From: Gracilariopsis chorda
Taxonomy: Eukaryota > Rhodophyta > Florideophyceae > Gracilariales > Gracilariaceae
Assembly: GCA_003194525.1 (NCBI GenBank)
Contig: NBIV01000286.1
Location: 51,309 to 115,308, forward strand
Direction: 5' to 3'
Length of the DNA: 64,000 nt
Part shown: piece after piece, positions 55,901 through 64,000 of the stretch
How positions within the stretch are numbered: position 1 is the first letter of the stretch
Layout of the letters: each line of letters starts with the position of its first letter
Translations under genes and position numbers: made by a program
The notes under the pieces: model-generated
The model's input: the letters and a program-made list of their open reading frames with translations, nothing else
What the model was told of the DNA's origin: nothing
The model's database searches: none

Positions 55901-56141
55901 CGCAGACGAGTGCGTCTACACCGGAGAGGTACTGGGAGCGCTTGTGATCATTGCTCTTTATGTGGACGACTTGCTCATTGCGAGTCCAAGTATGGAGACA
56001 ATGAATCGCGTAAAGCGTGAACTGTCAAAACGTTTTCAGATGAAGGATCTCAGTGAAGCGCGCATGGTACTTGGGTTCGAGATCCATCGTGATCGATCCA
56101 AAAGACAGCTGTACCTGACACAGTCTGCATACACGGCGTAA
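52920..56141 (+). CDS. A3 gag-pol polyprotein (gag, PR, IN, RT), main frame
   Basis: 1,073 codons from ATG 52920. Gag occupies residues 1 to about 205; knuckle CYYCGKKGHIQRNC starts at Cys213; protease DSGA with Asp282; IN zinc region (HARMAHVN...C..C) at about 415-450; IN catalytic triad Asp479, Asp552, Glu588 (35 residues between the last two); acidic linker with WWRGTALLTA; RT with YAPVVKF, VDVKTAFLNGDL and YVDD (Asp1016, Asp1017). It is read as Gag-Pol in one frame, as in many copia elements, and cleaved by its own protease. An extra C near 56134 (TACACGGCG; A4 has TACAGGCG) throws the frame off before RNase H. Confidence 0.93.
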   Translation: MDSFGGIKIEKLGEDNFHVWKQKVELLLALKDLGDHLESTRPTDDDELSAWKKKDSKARAVIGLSISDEHLDHVRDTENAAEMWKAICDVFQRKTLLNRINARRAFYTAKMRDDEKMLHFINRVRHLASDLKSMDAVVEEEDIAMAILCGLPDRFEHLIVAIDTTISDRKLDLEFVKSRLLQEEQRMNDRAKEESGSDTALVGAQSRKKSMVCYYCGKKGHIQRNCFKRQRDEASKEQSAAANPAVQTNLGNEKRGCDSDSDFVCLIATGSVEESISDWIIDSGATAHMTYDESMFDSYSKRESAGVSIGNDSKLESLGHGSVHLDLAVEGRKSKCRLGEVVHVPKLRYHLLSVSAMCDLGARVVFDKTKVCVYKGNTMIAQGRRIKGLYYLCTAIEVPEDMDNALVTNLSLWHARMAHVNVDGIKHMARNGVVSGLTVDLNQSMDVCDSCVVGKSTRAPTPKQGGERALHPLDLVHSDICGPIQVGSLGGSRYFVTFIDDHSRFCFLYMLKTKDEVFHVFVKWLKMVQNQSDRHVKTITARESVLHALRTDNAGEYVSKKFSQELERHGIEHQRTVPYNPHQNGLAERFNRTLMDLVRSMLHHKKLPKSFWAEALNVAVYVRNRVTCKALPSDVTPLEMWSGYEPDLSNLRVFGSRCWYKVVDHKLKKLEQRAVEAIFIGYTSGSNGYKLWDAQKKKVVVSRDVRFDECSGSDQGTDHVDDDDYAEIDISDKPKSNITSTSTKPTDAAQVEPAAPDTPPEEASGSGHDEPTAETEVEPDVPDPPPLRRSTRERRAPTSWWRGTALLTASDDVPSSYSDAVSRPDSKAWTKAMNSEYESLMEHDTWELVPRPADSNVISSKWVFVQKYEAGDNDEPTVRYKARVVARGFLQIEGVDFSETYAPVVKFTSIRMILSIVAVQDYHLHQMDVKTAFLNGDLEETVYMEQPDGFIKPGNEDLVCLLKKAIYGLRQASRQWFAKMYLFLVGWMGLKPNVADECVYTGEVLGALVIIALYVDDLLIASPSMETMNRVKRELSKRFQMKDLSEARMVLGFEIHRDRSKRQLYLTQSAYTA

Positions 56142-56946
56142 GGTCTTAGAACGTTTTGGCATGTTGCAGTGCAAACCAATGGACACTCCCATGGACTCCG
56201 GTGCTGACCTCACTAAGGTAGAAGAGCCTCTGACGAACATCCCGTATCGCCAGGTGATCGGTTGTCTGATGTATCTCTCTGTTGGCACTCGACCGGACAT
56301 CTCGTTTGCAGTGTCCAAGCTAGCCAAGTATGTCGAGAAACCTGGAGAGACTCATTGGAAAGCGGTCAAGCGTGTTCTGCGTTACCTCAATGGCACTCGC
56401 TCCTTCGGACTTACTTATGGCACCACGACTGATACTCAGCTGTATGGATACGTAGACTCTGACTGGGCAGGTGATACATCCAACCGCAAGTCCACCAGTG
56501 GGTATGTGTTCATGATGTGCGGTGCTCCTGTGTCTTGGAGCTCGCGCCAACAGGAAGTAGTTGCATTGTCTAGCGCTGAGGCTGAGTATGTGAGTCTGTG
56601 CAGTGGGACGAAGGAAGCGATCTGGCTGAGACGACTGTGGAGTGGCATTGGCAACGCAAGTGGACTACACGTGGATGAGTCAGTGACGCTAATGGTTGAG
56701 CCCACAACTGTGTACGTGGACAACCAAGGTTGCATCGACCTTGCTCGAAATGGAGTTGTGAACAAGCGTACTAAGCACATTGATATTCGCTTTCACTTCA
56801 CCAGAGAGGCTCTACGCGACAAAGCCGTCCAGTTGCAGTACTGCTCCACGGAAGACATGGTTGCCGATATGCTGACGAAAGCGCTCGGTCGAGTTAAGCT
56901 GGCAAGGTTCCGCGGTGACTGTGGCTTGCTCCCCTTAGACCTTTGA
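56142..56946 (+). CDS. A3 RNase H part of gag-pol, after a frameshift
   Basis: Continues the polyprotein in the next frame (open 56161-56946). It carries the RT connection (PDISFAVSKLAKYVEKPG), RNase H DSDWAGDTSNRKS near 56455, VALSSAEAEYVSL, VYVDNQGCIDL, and KRTKHIDIRFHFTREAL, ending LLPLDL. It degrades the RNA strand in reverse transcription. Together with the first part it gives about 1,341 residues, the expected copia length. One base separates this copy from an open frame; a sequencing error is possible. Confidence 0.9.
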
Positions 56947-56966
56947 AGTCAGTGACAGAGGGGGGG

Positions 56967-57743
56967 TGTTTGGCAGTAGTACCTGTGCTGTCACTGAAAA
57001 CCAAATGTTCCGGGGAGCATGGGCTGTTTTAGAGGGTACCTCTGCAAAAGCGCATATGCGCGTGTGCGCGAACCCAACGTGAAACTGGCTTCTGATTGGC
57101 TACTGCAAATGTACATATGCAACGTGGTGCGTACAAGTGGTATGGCATAACTGGATCGGTTGGACACACCCACGTGTCCAGCTACTACAGTGGTCACAGT
57201 GTACGTTGTGTGCAGGGGATACTGATGAAGTGGTTGACACCTGGTACAAGTGGTACAGCAGTGGTTGGTACAATGGTAAGGTGCGCATGCACTGTCAACA
57301 GGTTTACACATGCACGGGTATATTGATGACGTGGGTGTTGTGTGCATTGCCACATGATGACATGGCACTAACACCACAGGTTACGTGCCGACTTACCGTG
57401 ACGTGTTGACTTACCGTGATGTGTTGGCATGTGCTGGCGTGTGTTGGAGTCGTGAATTTGTGCCTTGTCATGGTCATGTGTATGCACGTAACTATTACAG
57501 AACATTGGTGCGTTGGTGTGCGTTGGTGTAATGAGGTTGTGCTGAGCTGGCTATGTCATGTTAGATGATGATTGGTAGTATTGAGTGTCCCTGCTTAGTG
57601 GTTTAGGTTTTACTTGTAGTTGGTGTTCCCGCGCAATTCGAGTTTAGAGTGGTATATAAGATGTGCCTGAAGGACCTCCAAGTAAATCCAAGCTAGAGCT
57701 GGCGAACTTCCCTTCCATCCCCTCAACTTTCCTTTCAACTTTC
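56967..57743 (+). repeat. A3 3' LTR
   Basis: Starts TGTTTGGCAGTAGTACC (one extra T) after the purine tract GACAGAGGGGGGG. Palindrome 57051-57060, TATATAAG 57653-57660. It ends AACTTTC, then GAACAATGGG; the expected final AACA is either lost or merged with host sequence. Confidence 0.9.
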
Positions 57744-57940
57744 GAACAATGGGTCCATAGGATGCTGGGACAAGGGAAGTCTCTTTGCTCAGTGGATTCG
57801 TCTCACTTGGACAATGGGTTGTAGTCGGCAGTGGCCATTGCGACGACGCTCGGGTTGTACACCTTAGCGATCGATATTGCAAGTACCAACCCCCCCATCC
57901 CTCACCAACTATAAATCATTGCTGAAGACAAAATCAGAAT
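57744..57940 (+). pseudogene. B11 continuation: pre-integrase fragment between A3 and A4
   Basis: This spacer is not unique sequence. On the plus strand it matches the complement of B4 at 17635-17780 (GTCCATAGGATGC, GGCAGTGGCCATTGCGA, GGGTTGTACACCTTA, CGATATTGCAAG, ACCAACCC). It follows on from the point where B11 was cut at 50921, minus about 20 bases. Several small deletions break the frame. It shows A3 and A4 entered the same host copy. Confidence 0.78.
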
Positions 57941-58639
57941 TGCGCATGGGAACAACCAACTACAAGTAAAACTTAAACCAACTAAGCAAGGGACACTGCA
58001 ATACTACCACATCATCATCTAACCAATTGGACATACAGCCACTCAGACACAAACCTCATCATCTAACCAAACGCACAACTCAACACCAACGCACGACCAA
58101 ATGTTCTGTAATAGTTACGTGCATACACATGACCATGACAAGGCACAAATTCACGACTCCAACACACGCCAGCACATGCCAACACATCACGGTAAGTCAA
58201 CACGTCACGGTAAGTCGGCACGTAACCTGTGGTGTTAGTGCCATGTCATCATGTGGCAATGCACACAACACCCACGTCATCAATATACCCGTGCATGTGT
58301 AAACCTGTTGACAGTGCATGCGCACCTTACCATTGTACCAACCACTGCTGTACCACTTGTACCAGCTGTCAACCACTTCACCAGTATCCCCTGCACACAA
58401 CGTACACTGTGACCACTGTAATAGCTGGACACGTGGGTGTGTCCAACCGATCCAGTTATGCCATACCACTTGTACGCAGCCACGTTGCATATGTACATTT
58501 GCAGTAGCCAATCAGAAGCCAGTTTCACGTTGGGTTCGCGCACACGCGCATATGCGCTTTTGCAGAGGTACCCTCTAAAACAGCCCATGCTCCCCGGAAC
58601 ATTTGGTTTTCAGTGACAGCACAGGTACTACTGCCAACA
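57940..58639 (-). repeat. A4 3' LTR, truncated
   Basis: The minus strand begins TGTTGGCAGTAGTACC at 58639, with the palindrome at 58546-58557. It matches A3 to TTACTTGTAGTTGGT, then runs into B11 sequence at GCGCAATTC, a word shared by both, so about 70-80 bp with the TATA box are lost. Confidence 0.85.
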
Positions 58640-58658
58640 CCCCCCTCTGTAACTGACT

Positions 58659-61600
58659 TCAAAGGTCTAAGGGGAGCAAGCCACAGTCACCGCGGAACCT
58701 TGCCAGCTTAACTCGAGCGAGCGCTTTCGTCAGCATATCGGCAACCATGTCTTCCGTGGAACAGTACTGCAACTGGACGGCTTTGTCGCGTCGAGCCTTT
58801 CTGGTGAAGTGAAAGCGAATATCAATGTGCTTAGTACGCTTGTTCACAACTCCATTTCGAGCAAGGTCGATGCAACCTGATGTCCACGTACACAGTTGTG
58901 GGTCAACCATTAGCGTCACTGACTCATCCACGTGTAGTCCACTTGCGTTGCCAATGCCACTCCACAGTCGTCTCAGCCAGATCGCTTCCTTCGTCCCACT
59001 GCACAGACTCACATACTCAGCCTCAGCGCTAGACAATGCAACTACTTCCTGTTGGCGCGAGCTCCAAGACACAGGAGCACCGCACATCATGAACACATAC
59101 CCACTGGTGGACTTGCGGTTGGATGTATCACCTGCCCAGTCAGAGTCTACGTATCCATACAGCTGAGTATCAGTCGTGGTGCCATAAGTAAGTCCGAGGG
59201 AGCGAGTGCCATAGAGGTAACGCAGAACACGCTTGACCGCTTTCCAATGAGTCTCTCCAGGTTTCTCGACATACTTGGCTAGCTTGGACACTGCAAACGA
59301 GATGTCCGGTCGAGTGCCAACAGAGAGATACATCAGACAACCGATCACCTGGCGATACGGGATGTTCGTCAGAGGCTCTTCTACCTTAGTGAGGTCAGCA
59401 CCGGAGTCCATGGGAGTGTCCATTGGTTTGCACTGCAACATGCCAAAACGTTCTAAGACCTTACGCCTGTATGCAGACTGTGTCAGGTACAGCTGTCTTT
59501 TGGATCGATCACGATGGATCTCGAACCCAAATACCATGCGCGCTTCACTGAGATCCTTCATCTGAAAACGTTTTGACAGTTCACGCTTTACGCGATTCAT
59601 TGTCTCCCTACTTGGACTCGCAATGAGCAAGTCGTCCACATAAAGAGCAATGATCACAAGCGCTCCCAGTACCTCTCGGTGTAGACGCACTCGTCTGCGA
59701 CGTTTGGCTTCAGACCCATCCAACCCACGAGGAACAAGTACATCTTTGCAAACCACTGCCTTGATGCCTGTCGTAGCCCATAGATGGCTTTCTTGAGAAG
59801 GCATACCAAGTCCTCGTTCCCAGGTTTGATGAATCCGTCCGGCTGCTCCATGTACACAGTCTCTTCCAGGTCGCCATTCAAGAATGCAGTCTTCACATCC
59901 ATCTGGTGCAGATGATAGTCCTGCACTGCTACAATGGACAGAATCATTCTAATGGATGTGAATTTGACCACTGGTGCATACGTCTCGGAGAAGTCTACAC
60001 CTTCGATCTGCAGAAACCCTCGAGCCACCACACGAGCCTTGTACCTCACTGTCGGTTCATCGTTGTCGCCAGCCTCATATTTTTGCACAAATACCCACTT
60101 GGATGATATCACGTTGCTGTCAGCTGGCCTTGGCACTAACTCCCATGTGTCATGCTCCATCAGAGACTCGTACTCACTGTTCATGGCCTTGGTCCACGCT
60201 TTTGAATCAGGACGTGACACCGCATCGGAGTATGAGGATGGGACGTCATCACTGGCAGTGAGTAGGGCAGTGCCGCGCCACCACGAGGTAGGCGCTCTAC
60301 GCTCACGAGTGGATCTCCGAAGTGGTGGTGGATTCTGGTACGTCTGGCTCAACTTCTGTCTCAGCTGTGGGCTCATCGTGGCCACTGCCTGAAGCTTCTT
60401 CTGGTGGAGTATCTGGTGCAGCGGGTTCAACTTGGGCAGCATCGGTGGGTTTAGTAGAGGTGGAGGTGATGTTTGATTTCGGCTTGTCCGAGATGTCGAT
60501 CTCAGCATAGTCGTCATCATCAACGTGGTCAGTACCTTGATCTGAACCACTACATTCGTCAAACCTCACATCTCTCGACACAACCACCTTCTTCTTTTGC
60601 GCATCCCACAGTTTATAACCGTTCGATCCAGATGTGTACCCAATAAAGATCGCCTCCACGGCACGTTGCTCCAGCTTCTTCAGCTTGTGGTCCACCACTT
60701 TGTACCAGCACCGGCTACCGAACACACGCAGATTGCTCAAGTCAGGTTCATATCCACTCCACATCTCGAGTGGTGTCACGTCACTCGGAAGGGCCTTGCA
60801 GGTGACTCGATTGCGCACATACACTGCAACGTTCAATGCTTCAGCCCAGAAGCTCTTTGGCAGTTTCTTGTGATGCAGCATCGATCTCACCAAGTCCATG
60901 AGTGTTCGGTTGAACCGTTCGGCCAGACCATTCTGATGTGGATTGTAAGGCACCGTTCGCTGATGTTCAATACCGTGACGTTCAAGCTCTTGTGAAAACT
61001 TCTTTGACACATATTCACCAGCATTGTCTGTGCGTAACGCATGTAGCACAGACTCACGTGCGGTGATGGTTTTCACATGTCGGTCACTCTGATTTTGAAC
61101 CATCTTGAGCCACTTCACGAACACGTGGAACACCTCATCCTTGGTCTTGAGCATGTACAAGAAGCAAAAACGGGAGTGATCATCGATGAATGTGACGAAG
61201 TAGCGTGAACCTCCCAAGGAACCTACTTGGATTGGACCACAAATGTCCGAATGCACTAGGTCCAATGGGTGCAAAGCCCGTTCCCCCCCTTGCTTGGGAG
61301 TTGGAGCACGTGTAGATTTTCCCACTACACAAGAGTCACACACATCCATCGATTGATTCAAGTCCACATTCAGCCCTGACACAACACCGTTACGAGCCAT
61401 ATGTTTGATACCATCCACATTCACATGAGCCATTCGAGCATGCCATAGTGACAGGTCAGTCACAAGTGCGTTGTCCATGTCTTCTGGTACTTCAATCGCG
61501 GTACATAGGTAGTACAGTCCTTTGATGCGACGGCCCTGGGCGATCATGGTGTTGCCTTTGTATACACATACTTTGGTTTTGTCAAACACCACTCGCGCAC

Positions 61601-62682
61601 CCAGGTCACACATCGCAGATACTGACAGCAGATGATACCTTAGATTCGGTACGTGCACTACTTCACCCAACCGGCACTTGCTCTTACGCCCTTCAACAGC
61701 GAGATCGAGGTGGACACTGCCATGACCAAGAGACTCCAGCTTCGAGTCATTGCCGATACTCACACCGGCAGACTCTCTTTTGCTATAACTGTCAAACATG
61801 GACTCGTCATACGTCATATGGGCGGTGGCACCAGAGTCAATGATCCAGTCACTGATACTTTCTTCCACAGAACCTGTCGCAATGAGACAAACAAAGTCAG
61901 AGTCACTGTCACATCCTCGTTTCTCGTTGCCGAGATCGGTCTGCACAGCTGGGTTTGCGGCAGCACTCTGCTCTTTGCTAGCTTCGTCACGTTGTCTCTT
62001 GAAACAGTTTCTCTGGATATGCCCCTTCTTACCACAGTAGTAAGCACACCATGGACTTCTTTCGTGACTGCGCACCGACCAAAGCCGTGTCACTTCCGGA
62101 CTCCTCCTTGGCACGATCGTTCATTCGCTGTTCCTCTTGCAGCAAACGACTCTTCACAAACTCTAAATCGAGTTTACGATCACCAATCGTGGTGTCAATA
62201 GCGACAATGAGGTGTTCGAAGCGGTCTGGTAGCCCACATAGGATTGCCATAGCGATGTCTTCCTCCTCAACCACTACGTCCATGCTCTTCAGATCCGATG
62301 CAAGATGACGAACACGATTGATGAAGTGTAACATTTTCTCATCATCTCGCATCTTGGCTGTGTAGAAGGCACGTCTTGCATTGATTCGGTTGAGCAGCGT
62401 TTTACGCTGGAACACATCGCAAATGGCTTTCCACATTTCCGCAGCATTCTCGGTATCCCTCACATGGTCCAAATGCTCATCACTGATGCTGAGACCAATA
62501 ACAGCCCTGGCCTTGGAGTCTTTCTTCTTCCATGCTGACAACTCGTCATCGTCCGTAGGCCTGGTTGATTCAAGATGGTCATCGAGGTCCTTGAGTGCAA
62601 GCAGCAACTCAACCTTTTGCTTCCATACATGGAAGTTATCCTCGCCCAACTTTTCAATCTTGATGCCACCGAATGAATCCAT
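58659..62682 (-). pseudogene. A4 gag-pol polyprotein with small indels
   Basis: ATG at 62680-62682. Domains as in A3: knuckle near 62000-62043, protease Asp near 61836, IN HSDICGP near 61245 and AERFN near 60920, RT YVDD near 59632-59643, RNase H DSDWAGD near 59140. Breaks by comparison with A3: one extra base near 62042 inside the knuckle, one extra near 60333 in the linker, one lost near 59677 before YVDD, and compensating losses near 58880-58905. No nonsense substitutions are seen, so the damage is recent indels. Confidence 0.9.
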
Positions 62683-63720
62683 GCTTGGTAGATGTCAACA
62701 AACAGCACAGGTGCGATGAAAGACCTACGGCACTTAAGTAGTACAAAAATGGCAACAACGACAACAATAACAACAAAAACAACGACAACAACAACAACAA
62801 AACTTCAAATTCGGGCGCACTGACGGGAGAAACTACCTCCGCTACCCTAGGGTGTCGGACCCCTGGCCCCCGGAGATGCTCCGGGTACAAGACGTCTTCT
62901 TCTGTCTTCCCTCTCCTACGTCTAAGGAGAAGATGCGTCGCTCTCTACGAGGCTTCCAGAGGATGGTTAATGACCCAAGATATGCCTTCACCAAGTATAA
63001 CCCTCTCTGGCCTCTTGCAAGAACTTGCGCGACCTCGCAACTGAAGCTACTATGGCAACCAAAGTACGCTGCTAACGCGCAACCACTTAAGGTCACACGC
63101 GGCCTGATCCTAAGAAGGAGGTCAGCCTACGCCACGTCGCCTCCCCGCACAAACGCCCAAGGGTCAGATGCACGGATCAAAAGCTCGTTATGGAATACCT
63201 TCGCAACAGCCCAAGAATCCCGACACGCAGTCAGGATCAAAACAAATAATTCAATCACCCGCACCAGCGCAGTACGCCACGGCACCCCGTCCACGGATGC
63301 ACCCGCTGAACTTACCAGGTCTTAACGACCGTCACCGTTATCTGTCCAAATGGACCGGTGGGAAGCCGCTCGACAGTACACCGCTTTGGTTCAAGCCGCC
63401 AGGCTCACGTCCCCGGATACCTGGAATCACCCAAAGTAACCGGATCAACCGCTCGTCGCACTGGACACCAGATGATGATTAAGAAACACGAAAAACAAAC
63501 AACTGCTGAGCACACGATCACGGAGCCCAGACTTCGAAACTAGACCGACTCGACCTCACGGATACGACCCGACAAACGACTCGGGGATCCAAAACACAAG
63601 ATAGAGGGAGTGTCACACACAAAGTAGATAGCGATCGACAACACGGGCAACAACGGAGGCCCAACTCAACAACGATAGGAAGTAAACGTCGAACCACTAC
63701 CACCACAACGCCCTCAGGGT
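62683..63720 (-). other. A4 untranslated leader, 5' truncated
   Basis: Complement of 51885-52919 of A3 with few changes. The hairpin region is at 62849-62864. No gene. Confidence 0.78.
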
Positions 63721-64000
63721 GTTGGCAGTAGTACCTGTGCTGTCACTGAAAACCAAATGTTCCGGGGAGCATGGGCTGTTTTAGAGGGTACCTCTGCAAA
63801 AGCGCATATGCGCGTGTGCGCGAACCCAACGTGAAACTGGCTTCTGATTGGCTACTGCAAATGTACATATGCAACGTGGTGCGTACAAGTGGTATGGCAT
63901 AACTGGATCGGTTGGACACACCCACGTGTCCAGCTACTACAGTGGTCACAGTGTACGTTGTGTGCAGGGGGTACTGGTGAAGTGGTTGACACCTGGTACA
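63721..64000 (+). repeat. A5 LTR, start only
   Basis: TGTTGGCAGTAGTACC..., identical to the A3 LTR for most of 280 bp (palindrome 63802-63813). It runs off the window. It may be a 5' LTR of a further plus-strand copy inserted into the A4 leader, or a solo LTR. Confidence 0.88.

Larger units (their letters stand above)
50922..57743 (+). mobile_element. A3: nearly intact family A copia element
   Basis: 5' LTR 50922-51700, primer-binding site, 1.2 kb leader, gag-pol 52920-56946, purine tract 56955-56966, 3' LTR 56967-57743. The two LTRs are almost identical apart from the ends, which points to recent insertion. It lies in B11 gag-pol; the host resumes at about 57744 with a small loss of host sequence in place of a clean 5-bp duplication. 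Confidence 0.92.
57940..63720 (-). mobile_element. A4: family A copia element, inverted relative to A3
   Basis: The 3' LTR (about 57940-58639), gag-pol and most of the leader are present on the minus strand. The leader is cut at 63720 by the A5 LTR, at the position equivalent to 51885 of A3, so the 5' LTR is not in the window. It is nearly identical to A3, making inverted arms of about 5.8 kb with a short spacer. Confidence 0.9.

Noticed and set aside
10596-62700. RIP-like or methylation-driven C-to-T decay as cause of the stops
   Set aside because: CGA to TGA and TGG to TGA occur (13257, 11491, 11599, 36917, 44813), but GAA to TAA, AGG to TAG, TAC to TAA and many indels are as common, so no single process is shown.
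50922-63720. A giant fold-back transposon or a virus with long inverted repeats
   Set aside because: Both arms are ordinary copia elements and the spacer is host element B11, so two independent insertions explain it.
1-64000. CRISPR arrays, operons or prokaryotic origin
   Set aside because: No regularly spaced short repeats; all coding content is eukaryotic LTR retrotransposon and Helitron, and promoters are TATA/CCAAT type.

Overview
This 64 kb window is eukaryotic repeat-rich DNA with no recognisable host gene. Almost every base belongs to Ty1/copia (Pseudoviridae-type) LTR retrotransposons, most broken, nested or joined end to end, plus one large Helitron. The copia assignment comes from the domain order gag / CCHC knuckle / protease (DSGA) / integrase (DD35E) / reverse transcriptase (YVDD) / RNase H, LTRs of the form TG...CA, and a primer-binding site directly after each 5' LTR. 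That site matches the anticodon stem-loop of initiator tRNA-Met, which is the half-tRNA priming of Drosophila copia. The host cannot be named from this sequence; algae, oomycetes or an invertebrate are all possible. CCAAT boxes, TATATAAG boxes and GC-CATATG-GC palindromes mark the LTR promoters.

Two copia families occur. Family A has a gag starting MDSFGG, LTRs of about 778 bp and a CYYCGKKGH knuckle. Its copies are A1 (10212-16980, minus), A2 (31800-38548, plus), A3 (50922-57743, plus), A4 (about 57940-63720, minus) and the LTR of A5 (63721 to the window end). Family B has a gag starting MSDSEVE, knuckles of the YHCxFCDRDGH type and two LTR types: B-a (TGTTGATG..., about 812 bp) and B-c (TGTTGAAG..., about 713 bp). 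Its fragments are numbered B1 to B11.

Layout: 1-2691 B1 and B2 pol ends; 2686-4148 a B-a LTR carrying an unknown 0.7 kb insert; 4149-7230 B3; 7231-18407 B4 (minus), split by A1 with a TGATG target duplication; 18408-25433 a B-a LTR split by the Helitron (19011-25224); 25434-31799 fragments B5, B6, B7 and LTRs (minus); 31800-38548 A2; 38549-50921 a chain LTR-B8-LTR-B9-LTR-B10-LTR-B11; 50922-63720 A3 and A4 tail to tail inside B11; then the A5 LTR.

A3 is the only near-intact autonomous copy, needing one base to open a polyprotein of about 1,341 residues. The other copies carry stops, frameshifts, deletions or lost catalytic residues. The most interesting signals are regulatory and structural. 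A palindrome plus CCAAT module is shared by about 20 LTRs of all types. A leader hairpin with a compensatory base change is shared by families whose gags differ. The Helitron ends can be fixed to the base from the interrupted LTR, and it has a double terminal hairpin and a divergent small ORF pair of unknown function.
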